From: Candidatus Susulua stagnicola
Lineage (GTDB): Bacteria; Omnitrophota; Gorgyraeia; Duberdicusellales; 4484-171
Assembly: GCA_030765735.1 (NCBI GenBank)
Contig: JAVCBZ010000024.1
Location: 1 to 16,518 of the forward strand
Length of the DNA stretch: 16,518 nt
Reading direction: 5' to 3'
Each line of letters begins with the position of its first letter. Position 1 is the stretch's first letter. The notes below the pieces were generated by a model. That model saw only the letters and a list, made by a program, of their open reading frames with translations. It was not told the origin of the DNA and ran no database searches. Of this stretch, positions 6,929 through 12,208 are shown piece by piece. The translations under genes and the position numbers were made by a program.

Positions 6929-7763
6929 TTTTAATTTTCATAAACAATTCTTGAAAATCATCAATATATTCTGGCAATGCCTCAACAATAGGTATACCTT
7001 TGGAATAACTGGAAGCTATCGCTTTTTTAAACGGTATTTTCATTAATATTGGTATCTTTTCATTTTTACAGTAAATATCAGTTTTTTCATCACCTAAATC
7101 AGAACGGTTTATTACTACACCATATGGTATTTTTAACTTTCTCAACACTTCAACTGCTAAAATCAAATCATTAAGACCAAATGGTGTAGGTTCAGTAACA
7201 AGAATGCAAAAATCACTTCCTTTAATTGATTCTATTACTGGACAAGATGTACCCGGAGGCGCATCGATAATATTTACTCTGGCAAGGTTCATATGTTTTT
7301 TAACCGCTCTAATCAGTGGCGGACTCATCGCTTGCCCAATATTAAGTTTTCCGTGAATAAACTCTAAATCATCACCTTTCTCTGTCTGTCTGCTACCTAT
7401 TTCAATAATTCCTATTTCATTATCAACTTCTTTTATTGCTTTTTGAGGACAAAAATAAGCACAAGAACCACAACCATGGCAAAGATCAGGAAAAACTAAA
7501 ACATCGTTTTTTAATACCGCTAAGGCATTGTAAACACAAACTTCCTTACAGCGACCACAGCCATTACACTTAGTCTTATCTATTTCTGGCACAGGAATAA
7601 AAACAGATATTTTTTGATGAATTTGAGGCTTAATAAAAATATGAGAATTCGGTTCCTCAACATCACAGTCTAATATCTGTGCATTCTTAATAGACAAAGC
7701 AAGACTAGTCGCAATGGTAGTTTTACCGGTTCCGCCTTTTCCACTAGCAATTGAAATAATCAT
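6912..7763 (-). CDS. MinD-superfamily P-loop ATPase with inserted 2x[4Fe-4S] ferredoxin domain (copy 2)
   Basis: 283 residues, a paralogue of the ATPase at 4293-5162. Walker A is GKGGTGKT (8-15), followed by DCDVEEPNSH (32-41). The inserted ferredoxin has C66, C69, C72, C76 and C95, C98, C101, C105. Then come IIDAPPGTSCPV (165-176, Cys174) and VTEPTPFGLND (189-199). The two copies differ at the post-Walker motif (DCDVEEPN here against DCDVDAAD) and at IIDAPPGT against IIDGSPGI. The same contrast suggests they are the two specialised halves of a heterodimer or two-step system, not a recent duplication. The ATG at 7761-7763 has AAAGGT (plus 7775-7780) 11 bases upstream. It follows the methyltransferase by 25 bases and overlaps the CoA-binding gene by 17. 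Confidence 0.92.
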   Translation of the reverse strand: MIISIASGKGGTGKTTIATSLALSIKNAQILDCDVEEPNSHIFIKPQIHQKISVFIPVPEIDKTKCNGCGRCKEVCVYNALAVLKNDVLVFPDLCHGCGSCAYFCPQKAIKEVDNEIGIIEIGSRQTEKGDDLEFIHGKLNIGQAMSPPLIRAVKKHMNLARVNIIDAPPGTSCPVIESIKGSDFCILVTEPTPFGLNDLILAVEVLRKLKIPYGVVINRSDLGDEKTDIYCKNEKIPILMKIPFKKAIASSYSKGIPIVEALPEYIDDFQELFMKIKNGKFS

Positions 7764-7788
7764 TTATTTTTACTACCTTTAAATATTT

Positions 7789-8391
7789 TTAATTAGAAGC
7801 AATTAATACTTCCTGAAATTTACTACTTAACTTTTGTATATTAAACTTCTTGTCTTGAAAATATTCTTTAATTTGTTTTAAGCCAATCTTGCCCGGATGA
7901 TGACTTCGTCCTTCTTGTTGATGAATTTTATCTACTAATTCTAACCCTTGAGCTGTAAAATCGCTTAAGACTATTTTTCCCTTAGGTTTGAGAACTCGGA
8001 TAATCTCATCCATAACTAAAAAAGCATTATCTAGATGATGCACTGTGTTTGCCGAAATAACTATATCAAAAGAATCATTTGCAAAACTCATAGCTTCGCC
8101 ATTTTCTACTTTAAAATCAACATTTTTTTCTAAACCTAAATGTTGGATATTCATTTTAGCATAATTTTGCTCTTCTTGCGAAGGATCAATAGTTATAAAC
8201 TTAAAATCCTCTTGAGCTAAAGCCATGGTTAAGTGACCTTTGCCTGTTCCGATTTCTAGTATATCACCATAAAAAGGACGAGCTTTATCAATGATAAACT
8301 TTCTTTCCTTTTCAGTATCACAACCAAACTTTTTATAAAGGTTTACCCGCTCAAGATATTTCTCTCTATTATCTATAATCTCTTTTGTCAT
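7789..8391 (-). CDS. Class I SAM-dependent methyltransferase
   Basis: 200 residues, cytoplasmic. Motif I is LEIGTGKGHL (45-54), the acidic residue is Asp69 in FITIDPSQ, and post-II/III is FDIVISANTVHHLDNA with the typical VLKPKGKIVLSDF strand after it. This is a Methyltransf_11/UbiE-like fold; the substrate is unknown. The N-terminal segment FGCDTEKERKFI (22-33) with Cys24 is distinctive, but I cannot assign it a role. The start lies 2 bases after the stop of the zinc-ribbon gene, using AAGGGAAT in that gene's last codons as ribosome site, so the two are coupled. Its place between a zinc-ribbon protein and a MinD-ferredoxin ATPase implies a role in the same metal-related pathway, which is inference. 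Confidence 0.86.
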   Translation of the reverse strand: MTKEIIDNREKYLERVNLYKKFGCDTEKERKFIIDKARPFYGDILEIGTGKGHLTMALAQEDFKFITIDPSQEEQNYAKMNIQHLGLEKNVDFKVENGEAMSFANDSFDIVISANTVHHLDNAFLVMDEIIRVLKPKGKIVLSDFTAQGLELVDKIHQQEGRSHHPGKIGLKQIKEYFQDKKFNIQKLSSKFQEVLIASN

Positions 8392-8393
8392 TT

Positions 8394-8627
8394 TTATTCC
8401 CTTATTAGTTTAGCCCCACATTTAGAGCATTGCAAAGAATTGCAAGGAATACCCGGCTGATGTTCTACTTTAATGCCACATGATGGACAAATACAATATC
8501 CACTCGGACCTTGACCAGCAGCGCCACCACCAATCCCACTAAAGCTTTTCTTTTGACCTTGCCTGAATCCTCCACCTGCACCACCAGATCCTTGACCTAA
8601 TGGGCCCTTACCATCTTTATTTGGCAT
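8394..8627 (-). CDS. Small glycine-rich protein with C-terminal zinc-ribbon-like Cys cluster
   Basis: 77 residues. The first 43 are Gly/Gln-rich and low-complexity, opening MPNKDGKGPLGQG. The last 35 carry six cysteines: C45 and C47 with C50 (CICPSCG), C62 (GIPC), and C67 with C70 (CSKCG). This resembles a rubredoxin- or zinc-ribbon-type knuckle pair that could hold zinc or iron. Proteins of this look (MPxxDGxGPxGQG opening plus a Cys-rich end) recur beside NifX-like genes in anaerobes, and the opening echoes that of the DUF5320 protein at 9727-10083. Function is unknown; a metal-carrier or scaffold role is a guess. The ATG at 8625-8627 follows a G-rich ribosome site (AGGGGGTG). It is coupled to the methyltransferase downstream. 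Confidence 0.75.
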   Translation of the reverse strand: MPNKDGKGPLGQGSGGAGGGFRQGQKKSFSGIGGGAAGQGPSGYCICPSCGIKVEHQPGIPCNSLQCSKCGAKLIRE

Positions 8628-8810
8628 ATTACACCCCCTATTTAAACATTAAACTACACAACGATCACGCTTAATCAACCATTTGCCAATTATTGCTTTT
8701 TTTATTTTTAGGTTTTATTGCTCAAGAGAGAACAAACGCTAATACAAACTTTATAATCTTTAAATTTATCCTTGTCAGTTTTAAAAACTTATTTACTACC
8801 TTTTCTAAAA
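8628..8810 (-). other. Intergenic region ahead of the zinc-ribbon gene
   Basis: 183 bases, AT-rich. I see no ORF of note, no strong hairpin with a U-tract and no consensus promoter. The best sigma-70-like pieces on the minus strand are TTGATT or TTGGCA hexamers without a good -10 at correct spacing. A weak promoter may exist, since this is the longest gap inside the metal-cluster run. Confidence 0.4.
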
Positions 8811-9179
8811 TTACTTTCCAGTCCCAAAATGTGAATCTACACTCGGACCATCAGTTGTTTTTAATTCTTCTTTTTTATAACTTTCAACCGCACTACTAAT
8901 TTTTCCAGACACCCCCGTAACCACTTTAATACCAGCTGCATTTAAAGTTCGAAAAGCATTAGGCCCAACATTGCCTGTAAGTACTACAGTTGCTTTATTT
9001 TCTAAAATAAACTGCCCTGCCTGAATTCCAGAACCACCCATACTATCCATATATGGATTTTTAATTGCTTCAAAATCTAATGACTCTGTATCAACAATAA
9101 CAAAATACTGACAACGACCAAAACGAGGATCAACCTCTGAATCTAAATTATCTCCCTGTGAAGTAATACACACCTTCAT
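8811..9179 (-). CDS. NifX/NifB-type (dinitrogenase Fe-Mo cofactor biosynthesis domain) cluster-binding protein, copy 2
   Basis: 122 residues from the chosen start, one Nitro_FeMo-Co domain (RNase-H-like fold). Landmarks are the first strand MKVCITSQGD, DPRFGRC (17-23), YFVIVDTE, NPYMDSMGGSGIQAGQF (41-57), VVLTGNVGPNAF (65-76) and GIKVVTGVSG (83-92). Family members bind Fe-S, Fe-Mo or Mo-Cu clusters; the metal cannot be told here. The tail TDGPSVDSHFGTGK has an additional HFG reminiscent of the family's own HFGRC loop. The ATG at 9177-9179 has a perfect AAGGAGG 8 bases upstream, so I prefer it to an in-frame ATG six codons earlier. The full set of nif structural genes is not seen here, so nitrogen fixation should not be inferred. 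Confidence 0.88.
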   Translation of the reverse strand: MKVCITSQGDNLDSEVDPRFGRCQYFVIVDTESLDFEAIKNPYMDSMGGSGIQAGQFILENKATVVLTGNVGPNAFRTLNAAGIKVVTGVSGKISSAVESYKKEELKTTDGPSVDSHFGTGK

Positions 9180-9187
9180 ATTTCTTT

Positions 9188-9194
9188 CCTCCTT
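9188..9194 (-). promoter_or_regulatory. Shine-Dalgarno deciding the start of the NifX-like gene at 9179
   Basis: AAGGAGG, 8 bases upstream of the ATG at 9177-9179. It would lie inside the coding sequence if the earlier in-frame ATG were used, so the later ATG is the better call. Confidence 0.75.
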
Positions 9195-9197
9195 CAA

Positions 9198-9217
9198 TAA
9201 TCTTACTTTAGATTATA
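9198..9217 (-). promoter_or_regulatory. Possible -10 element with a short inverted repeat ahead of the NifX-like gene
   Basis: A perfect TATAAT (minus strand, plus 9212-9217) overlaps an inverted repeat TAATCT / AGATTA (9198-9203 and 9210-9215, 6-base spacer) just upstream of the ribosome site. No acceptable -35 hexamer lies 16-18 bases further up. It could be a weak or activator-dependent promoter with an operator, or AT-rich coincidence. Confidence 0.3.
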
Positions 9218-9251
9218 CTAACAATAACCACTTAATTACACTTGGTATTCT

Positions 9252-9650
9252 TTAATGATCACACTCTTCTTTTTCCGGATTATCACAAACTGTCTTGTCT
9301 ATGCCATATCCTCTACCAGCTCCTGGTTGGCAAAGGCTTTCACCACCTTTAAGAGTCCCAGAAACAACCTGAGCAACCACATCATTAATCTTACCACTTA
9401 TTCCCATTATTGTTTCAATTCCAGACTGTACGAATAGCTCCTGAGCCCGCATTCCCATGCCTCCAGCAATAATAGCACTAACACCTTTTTCACGTAAAAA
9501 TTGTGGTAAAAAACCCGGATGATGCCCGGGATTAGCTATGGTATCAGTTTTAACTACTTGTTTATCCTGTATCTCTACAATGGTAAATGAAGGACATCGA
9601 CCAAAATGAGCTGATACCACATCACCATCTGTTGAAATTGCTACTTTCAA
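9252..9650 (-). CDS. NifX/NifB-type cluster-binding protein, copy 1 (TTG start, Cys-bearing tail)
   Basis: 132 residues, one Nitro_FeMo-Co domain. It has first strand KVAISTDGD, HFGRCP (15-20), NPGHHPGFLPQFL (40-52), IIAGGMGMRAQELF (60-73) and METIMGISGK-like IETIMGISGK (78-87). The NPGHHPG loop contributes two histidines beside the cluster site. The C-terminal tail GESLCQPGAGRGYG then carries C107, C122 and C129, ending ECDH; this His/Cys tail is absent from copy 2 and could be an added metal site. The start is TTG at 9648-9650, supported by AAGGAGGT (plus 9656-9663) at ideal spacing and by the family's usual first residues. No ATG is available. A rho-independent terminator-like hairpin lies immediately upstream of its ribosome site. 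Confidence 0.88.
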   Translation of the reverse strand: MKVAISTDGDVVSAHFGRCPSFTIVEIQDKQVVKTDTIANPGHHPGFLPQFLREKGVSAIIAGGMGMRAQELFVQSGIETIMGISGKINDVVAQVVSGTLKGGESLCQPGAGRGYGIDKTVCDNPEKEECDH

Positions 9651-9655
9651 AAATA

Positions 9656-9663
9656 ACCTCCTT
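9656..9663 (-). promoter_or_regulatory. Strong Shine-Dalgarno supporting a TTG start
   Basis: AAGGAGGT lies about 5 bases upstream of TTG at 9648-9650. This near-perfect site is what makes the non-ATG start credible. It directly follows the U-tract of the hairpin at 9667-9715. Confidence 0.8.
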
Positions 9664-9666
9664 GCT

Positions 9667-9715
9667 TAAAAAAATGAAAACAGACGAGAATAGAAAATAA
9701 TATCTACTCCCGTCT
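9667..9715 (-). terminator. Rho-independent terminator or attenuator between the DUF5320 and NifX-like genes
   Basis: On the minus strand, arms at plus 9703-9715 and 9682-9694 pair at 11 of 13 positions around an 8-base AT-rich loop. They are followed by a U-rich tract, TTTTCATTTTTTT. The hairpin begins about 12 bases after the DUF5320 stop. It leaves only a few bases before the Shine-Dalgarno of the next gene, and no separate promoter fits in between. It may therefore trim most transcripts after DUF5320 while letting some read through. Confidence 0.75.
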
Positions 9716-9726
9716 ATTTGTTCATA

Positions 9727-10083
9727 TTACTTATTCTCACTAGATCCAGAGCTAGATTCTAACTCTTTTAGCCGTGCATTTATTGCCTTAGCTTCTTCCT
9801 GTAAATACAAAGCTTGCTCACGAAGAACCTCTACTTCATTTTGAGAATTAATGTTGGCTCCATAGGCATTACCATAAGCAGGAACTGCCCGACCAAAACC
9901 TTGGCCTCTACCAAAACCACGACCCATGCCATAACCTCTACCAAAACCACGACCATACCCAAAACCACCACGCATAGGAACCATGGCTGCATTACCTTGC
10001 ACAGGAGAACCAACACAATATCCTCTACCGCCACCTGTAAATGCTCCTTGTCCTCTTGGCCCTGTCCCATTAAATCCTGGCAT
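9727..10083 (-). CDS. DUF5320-type Gly/Arg-rich protein with C-terminal coiled coil
   Basis: 118 residues from the chosen start. The opening MPGFNGTGPRGQGAFTGGGR (1-20) followed by GYCVG is the signature of the small DUF5320-type proteins found next to NifX-like genes in anaerobes. The middle (41-65) is a Gly/Arg/Tyr/Phe repeat (GYGRGFGRGYGMGRGFGRGQ). Residues about 80-110 (NSQNEVEVLREQALYLQEEA and on) form a likely coiled coil for self-assembly or partner binding. No catalytic motif is visible; function is unknown. The ATG at 10081-10083 has a perfect AAGGAGGT 7 bases upstream. A GTG three codons earlier would lie within that ribosome site and is rejected. It lies between fur and a strong terminator, and a Fur-box-like sequence overlaps its promoter region, so iron-linked control is plausible. 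Confidence 0.82.
   Translation of the reverse strand: MPGFNGTGPRGQGAFTGGGRGYCVGSPVQGNAAMVPMRGGFGYGRGFGRGYGMGRGFGRGQGFGRAVPAYGNAYGANINSQNEVEVLREQALYLQEEAKAINARLKELESSSGSSENK
9905..9954 (-). repeat. Two exact 20-base repeats with 30-base period inside the DUF5320 gene
   Basis: The plus-strand sequence CCTCTACCAAAACCACGACC occurs at 9905-9924 and 9935-9954. Both copies encode the GRGFGRG core, giving a 10-residue repeat unit. A partial match continues on either side. Such an array can change copy number by slippage and so vary the length of the Gly/Arg segment. Confidence 0.8.
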
Positions 10084-10090
10084 CCTAATC

Positions 10091-10098
10091 ACCTCCTT
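10091..10098 (-). promoter_or_regulatory. Shine-Dalgarno deciding the DUF5320 start
   Basis: AAGGAGGT lies 7 bases upstream of the ATG at 10081-10083. The alternative GTG at 10090-10092 overlaps this site. Confidence 0.8.
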
Positions 10099-10099
10099 A

Positions 10100-10133
10100 G
10101 AATAATTATTATCCTTTAATCATAAAATATCAA
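10100..10133 (-). promoter_or_regulatory. Candidate promoter with Fur-box-like operator ahead of the DUF5320 gene
   Basis: On the minus strand, TTGATA (plus 10128-10133) and AATAAT (10105-10110) are separated by 17 bases; TAATAA (10106-10111) is an alternative at 16. The 15 bases at 10100-10114 match the 7-1-7 Fur consensus TGATAATNATTATCA at 12 of 15 positions, the centre being perfect. The -35 directly follows the fur stop. AT-rich sequence makes partial matches likelier by chance, so confidence is limited. The known Fur box upstream of fur raises it. Confidence 0.42.
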
Positions 10134-10135
10134 TC

Positions 10136-10615
10136 TTACTTTTTACTTTTACACCGATCACATAATCCATAAAATTGGATAATATGCTTGCTTATTTCAA
10201 AATTATATCTTTTTGAAAGACTTTTCTCTGTTCTTTTCAATAACTCAATTTCATCATCAATAAAATCTGTATACTCTATAATTCGATAACACTTCATGCA
10301 TACTAAATGATGATGGTGATCTTTTACTGCAGTTTCTTGAGCTAACTCATATCTTGCCCGATTATCACCAAAATCAAATTTATAAACTATCCCTAACTCT
10401 GTAAGAAGTTCTAATGTTCGATATACAGTAGCTAGGCCTCCTGAAGGATGAACCTTGCGAATTTGCTCATATATCTCCTCAGCACTAAGATGCTTAGTCG
10501 TTTTAGTCAAAACATCTAAAATAGCATCTCTTGAGGGGGTTATTTTGTATCCACAATCTCTAAATTGTTCATGGTACCACCCCCGATTTTGTTGCCCTTG
10601 ACATCTTCTTCGCAT
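10136..10615 (-). CDS. Fur-family metalloregulator (Fur/PerR/Zur group)
   Basis: 159 residues. The N-terminal winged helix spans about 20-85: GYKITPSRDAIL, HLSAEEIYEQI and the recognition region GLATVYRTLELL (60-71). DNRARYE then leads to the regulatory metal cluster DHHHHLVC (99-106). Structural zinc would sit on C106/C109 (VCMKC) and C152/C155 (CDRC). The first 18 residues are basic (MRRRCQGQ) and contain an extra Cys5. The protein represses or activates genes according to metal state. Fur is the best guess because the box in its own promoter fits the Fur 7-1-7 consensus, but PerR or Zur cannot be excluded by sequence alone. The ATG at 10613-10615 has AGGAG about 10 bases upstream. It probably autoregulates and controls the metal-cluster genes downstream. 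Confidence 0.92.
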   Translation of the reverse strand: MRRRCQGQQNRGWYHEQFRDCGYKITPSRDAILDVLTKTTKHLSAEEIYEQIRKVHPSGGLATVYRTLELLTELGIVYKFDFGDNRARYELAQETAVKDHHHHLVCMKCYRIIEYTDFIDDEIELLKRTEKSLSKRYNFEISKHIIQFYGLCDRCKSKK

Positions 10616-10629
10616 ACTCTCTTTTCTCC

Positions 10630-10658
10630 TAAATGAGAATGATTATCAGTCTCATTTA
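10630..10658 (-). promoter_or_regulatory. Fur operator in the fur promoter
   Basis: A perfect 9-bp inverted repeat TAAATGAGA / TCTCATTTA (10630-10638 and 10650-10658) encloses a Fur box. TGAGAATGATTATCA (10634-10648) matches the 7-1-7 consensus TGATAATNATTATCA at every defined position except one. An overlapping second half-match extends to 10654. It lies from just downstream of the -10 across the expected transcription start, a classic repressor position, implying autoregulation. Confidence 0.85.
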
Positions 10659-10659
10659 A

Positions 10660-10688
10660 AGTATACAATATTAATTTTCTTTTGTCAA
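10660..10688 (-). promoter_or_regulatory. Sigma-70 promoter of fur
   Basis: A consensus -35 TTGACA (plus 10683-10688), exactly 17 bases of spacer and a -10 TATACT (10660-10665), all on the minus strand. Transcription should start near 10652-10654, inside the Fur operator, giving a leader of about 37 bases before the ATG. Confidence 0.88.
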
Positions 10689-10812
10689 GGATGATAAATA
10701 AAACAATCTTTCCTCCTCTCAAAGAGACCGCTAATAATGGAAACGGTACAAAATCAAGCAAATAGAATGCAGACAAAAACATCCAATAATTGTAATTGCT
10801 AAAGACAAAAAA
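10689..10812 (-). other. Intergenic region between the TolC-like gene and the fur promoter
   Basis: 124 bases after the TolC-like stop. The only hairpin noticed, CTCT / AGAG at about 10720, is short and has no adjacent U-tract. No convincing terminator, ORF or second promoter was found. Read-through from the pump genes into fur is possible. Confidence 0.4.
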
Positions 10813-12201
10813 TTATTGACTGGTTAGAACATCACTAGCTTTAATTAGAGAATCTGAAAGCCTCAACCACTCAACAACTAATTTACGTAACTGGATATTA
10901 TGAGTAATTTTATTAAACTTATTATTTTCAAGTTTATTTACTTCATCAATCAAATCATTTAGAGTCGATCTTCCCAAAGAATAATTTTCTTTCTCATCTT
11001 TAGCTATTTCTTCAGCTAATTTAATTTTTTCTCCAGCCACAATGATTAAGGCTTCTTCCCTTTTCATTTGGTTATTTAAGTTTTTTAAATCGGTATAAAG
11101 CCTAACACTCGTTGTTTCCGAAGAAAGTTTTGTTTTACGAAAATCTATTTTTGAAGTTTCATAATTAGCCCTATCAACTTGATCGGGAAAAGGCCATTCT
11201 ACTGACATTCCAGCGTAAGCAGTTTTATTGCTTAAGTCTACTGTGTGGTTTGCACCTTCCCAAACATAACCTAAAAGTAAGTTTATTGAAGGAAGAAGCT
11301 CATCAGCTTCTTTCTCAACTACTAAAGAACTTTTATCTTCAAGCAATTTAAGAACCTTTGATGTCCGACTGAATAGGTCGAAAGCCTTGTAATCCTTTTC
11401 AAAATCAATATTTAAATCAGCGTAAAGCAAAGGTTCTTTAGGTTCAAAAGCATTATCTTTATACCGCATAGCCTCTTTGACCTGATTTGAATAGTCATCA
11501 TATTGATTCCTACGAGTAATAACATTTTCTTTTTTTTCTAAAACCTGCAAGGTTATTTTATTTACATCAATAGGTAAAGCAATCTTGCTCTGATGACGTT
11601 CTTTTATATTTTCTAAAAGTTTCAAATTTTCATTGTAAGAATTCTCAGCAGTTCTTAAGTTCTCATAAGCTGAATACCAATCATAATAAAGAGTAATAAG
11701 TACTGCTAGATAATCTTCATAAGCCTCAGCAATTTGATACCTGGCTACATCTATTTCAATACCAACAATTTTATCTAAAAGACGAGTATTACGACCAAAA
11801 GCATTTCTAGCAATTGGTTGAGACAACTCAAGAGCTACGTCAGAAGTAACATCACGAGTTGAGGTAGCAACAGAAGAACTATATTCAGCTGAAATATCAG
11901 TTCCCAAGTAAGGGAAAAGCTTACTTAAAGAAACAGTATTTTCGGTATCTTCTTCTTTAGGGTTATATAAAAAATTATATTTACTCTCAATTTCAAGAAT
12001 TAAATCTTTAGCCGGAAGATCAATATCTTTTCTATATTTCAGTTTTAATTCCTCAACAAGGATTTGTTGAAAAGCTGTATCTTCTCGGCAAGATATATCA
12101 ATAAAATCCTTGATAGTTATTACTCGGATTTTTTTTTCAGCATAACCATTTGCAACTAAAAAAAAACTAATTATCAGGAAAATTATATGTTTTATTTTCA
12201 T
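10813..12201 (-). CDS. TolC-family outer-membrane efflux protein
   Basis: 462 residues. A signal peptide (KIKHIIFLIISFFLVANGYA, cleavage after about 21) is followed by a long, mostly helical protein with the two-fold OEP layout: LELSQPIARNAFGRNTRLLD (123-142), YLAVLITLYYDWYSAYENLR (163-182) and, in the second half, SINLLLGYVWEG and a closing EEIAKDEKENYSLGRSTLND. The last is the familiar 'Y..G......L' helix ending of TolC proteins. It should trimerise in the outer membrane as the exit duct of the RND pump encoded just upstream, which ends 7 bases before this start. No strong ribosome site is visible, consistent with coupled translation. The substrate is unknown. The first ~75 residues after the signal are more divergent than usual. 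Confidence 0.87.
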   Translation of the reverse strand: MKIKHIIFLIISFFLVANGYAEKKIRVITIKDFIDISCREDTAFQQILVEELKLKYRKDIDLPAKDLILEIESKYNFLYNPKEEDTENTVSLSKLFPYLGTDISAEYSSSVATSTRDVTSDVALELSQPIARNAFGRNTRLLDKIVGIEIDVARYQIAEAYEDYLAVLITLYYDWYSAYENLRTAENSYNENLKLLENIKERHQSKIALPIDVNKITLQVLEKKENVITRRNQYDDYSNQVKEAMRYKDNAFEPKEPLLYADLNIDFEKDYKAFDLFSRTSKVLKLLEDKSSLVVEKEADELLPSINLLLGYVWEGANHTVDLSNKTAYAGMSVEWPFPDQVDRANYETSKIDFRKTKLSSETTSVRLYTDLKNLNNQMKREEALIIVAGEKIKLAEEIAKDEKENYSLGRSTLNDLIDEVNKLENNKFNKITHNIQLRKLVVEWLRLSDSLIKASDVLTSQ

Positions 12202-12208
12202 ATTTATC

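Noticed and set aside
8811..9650. Evidence for nitrogen fixation from the NifX-like proteins
   Set aside because: Only stand-alone small cluster-binding domains are present, with no nifHDK, nifEN or full-length nifB. Such proteins are common in non-diazotrophs.
9905..9954. Possible CRISPR-like direct repeats
   Set aside because: There are two copies only, with a 10-base gap, inside a coding sequence where they encode an amino-acid repeat.
9814..10119. Plus- and minus-strand alternative frames over the DUF5320 gene
   Set aside because: They are low-complexity shadows of the Gly/Arg repeat. The real frame has the family signature and a perfect ribosome site.
10540..10782. 80-codon minus-strand ORF with a hydrophobic start overlapping fur out of frame
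   Set aside because: It runs through the fur promoter, the Fur operator and the start of fur, and has no ribosome site; it is best explained as chance reading of regulatory DNA.
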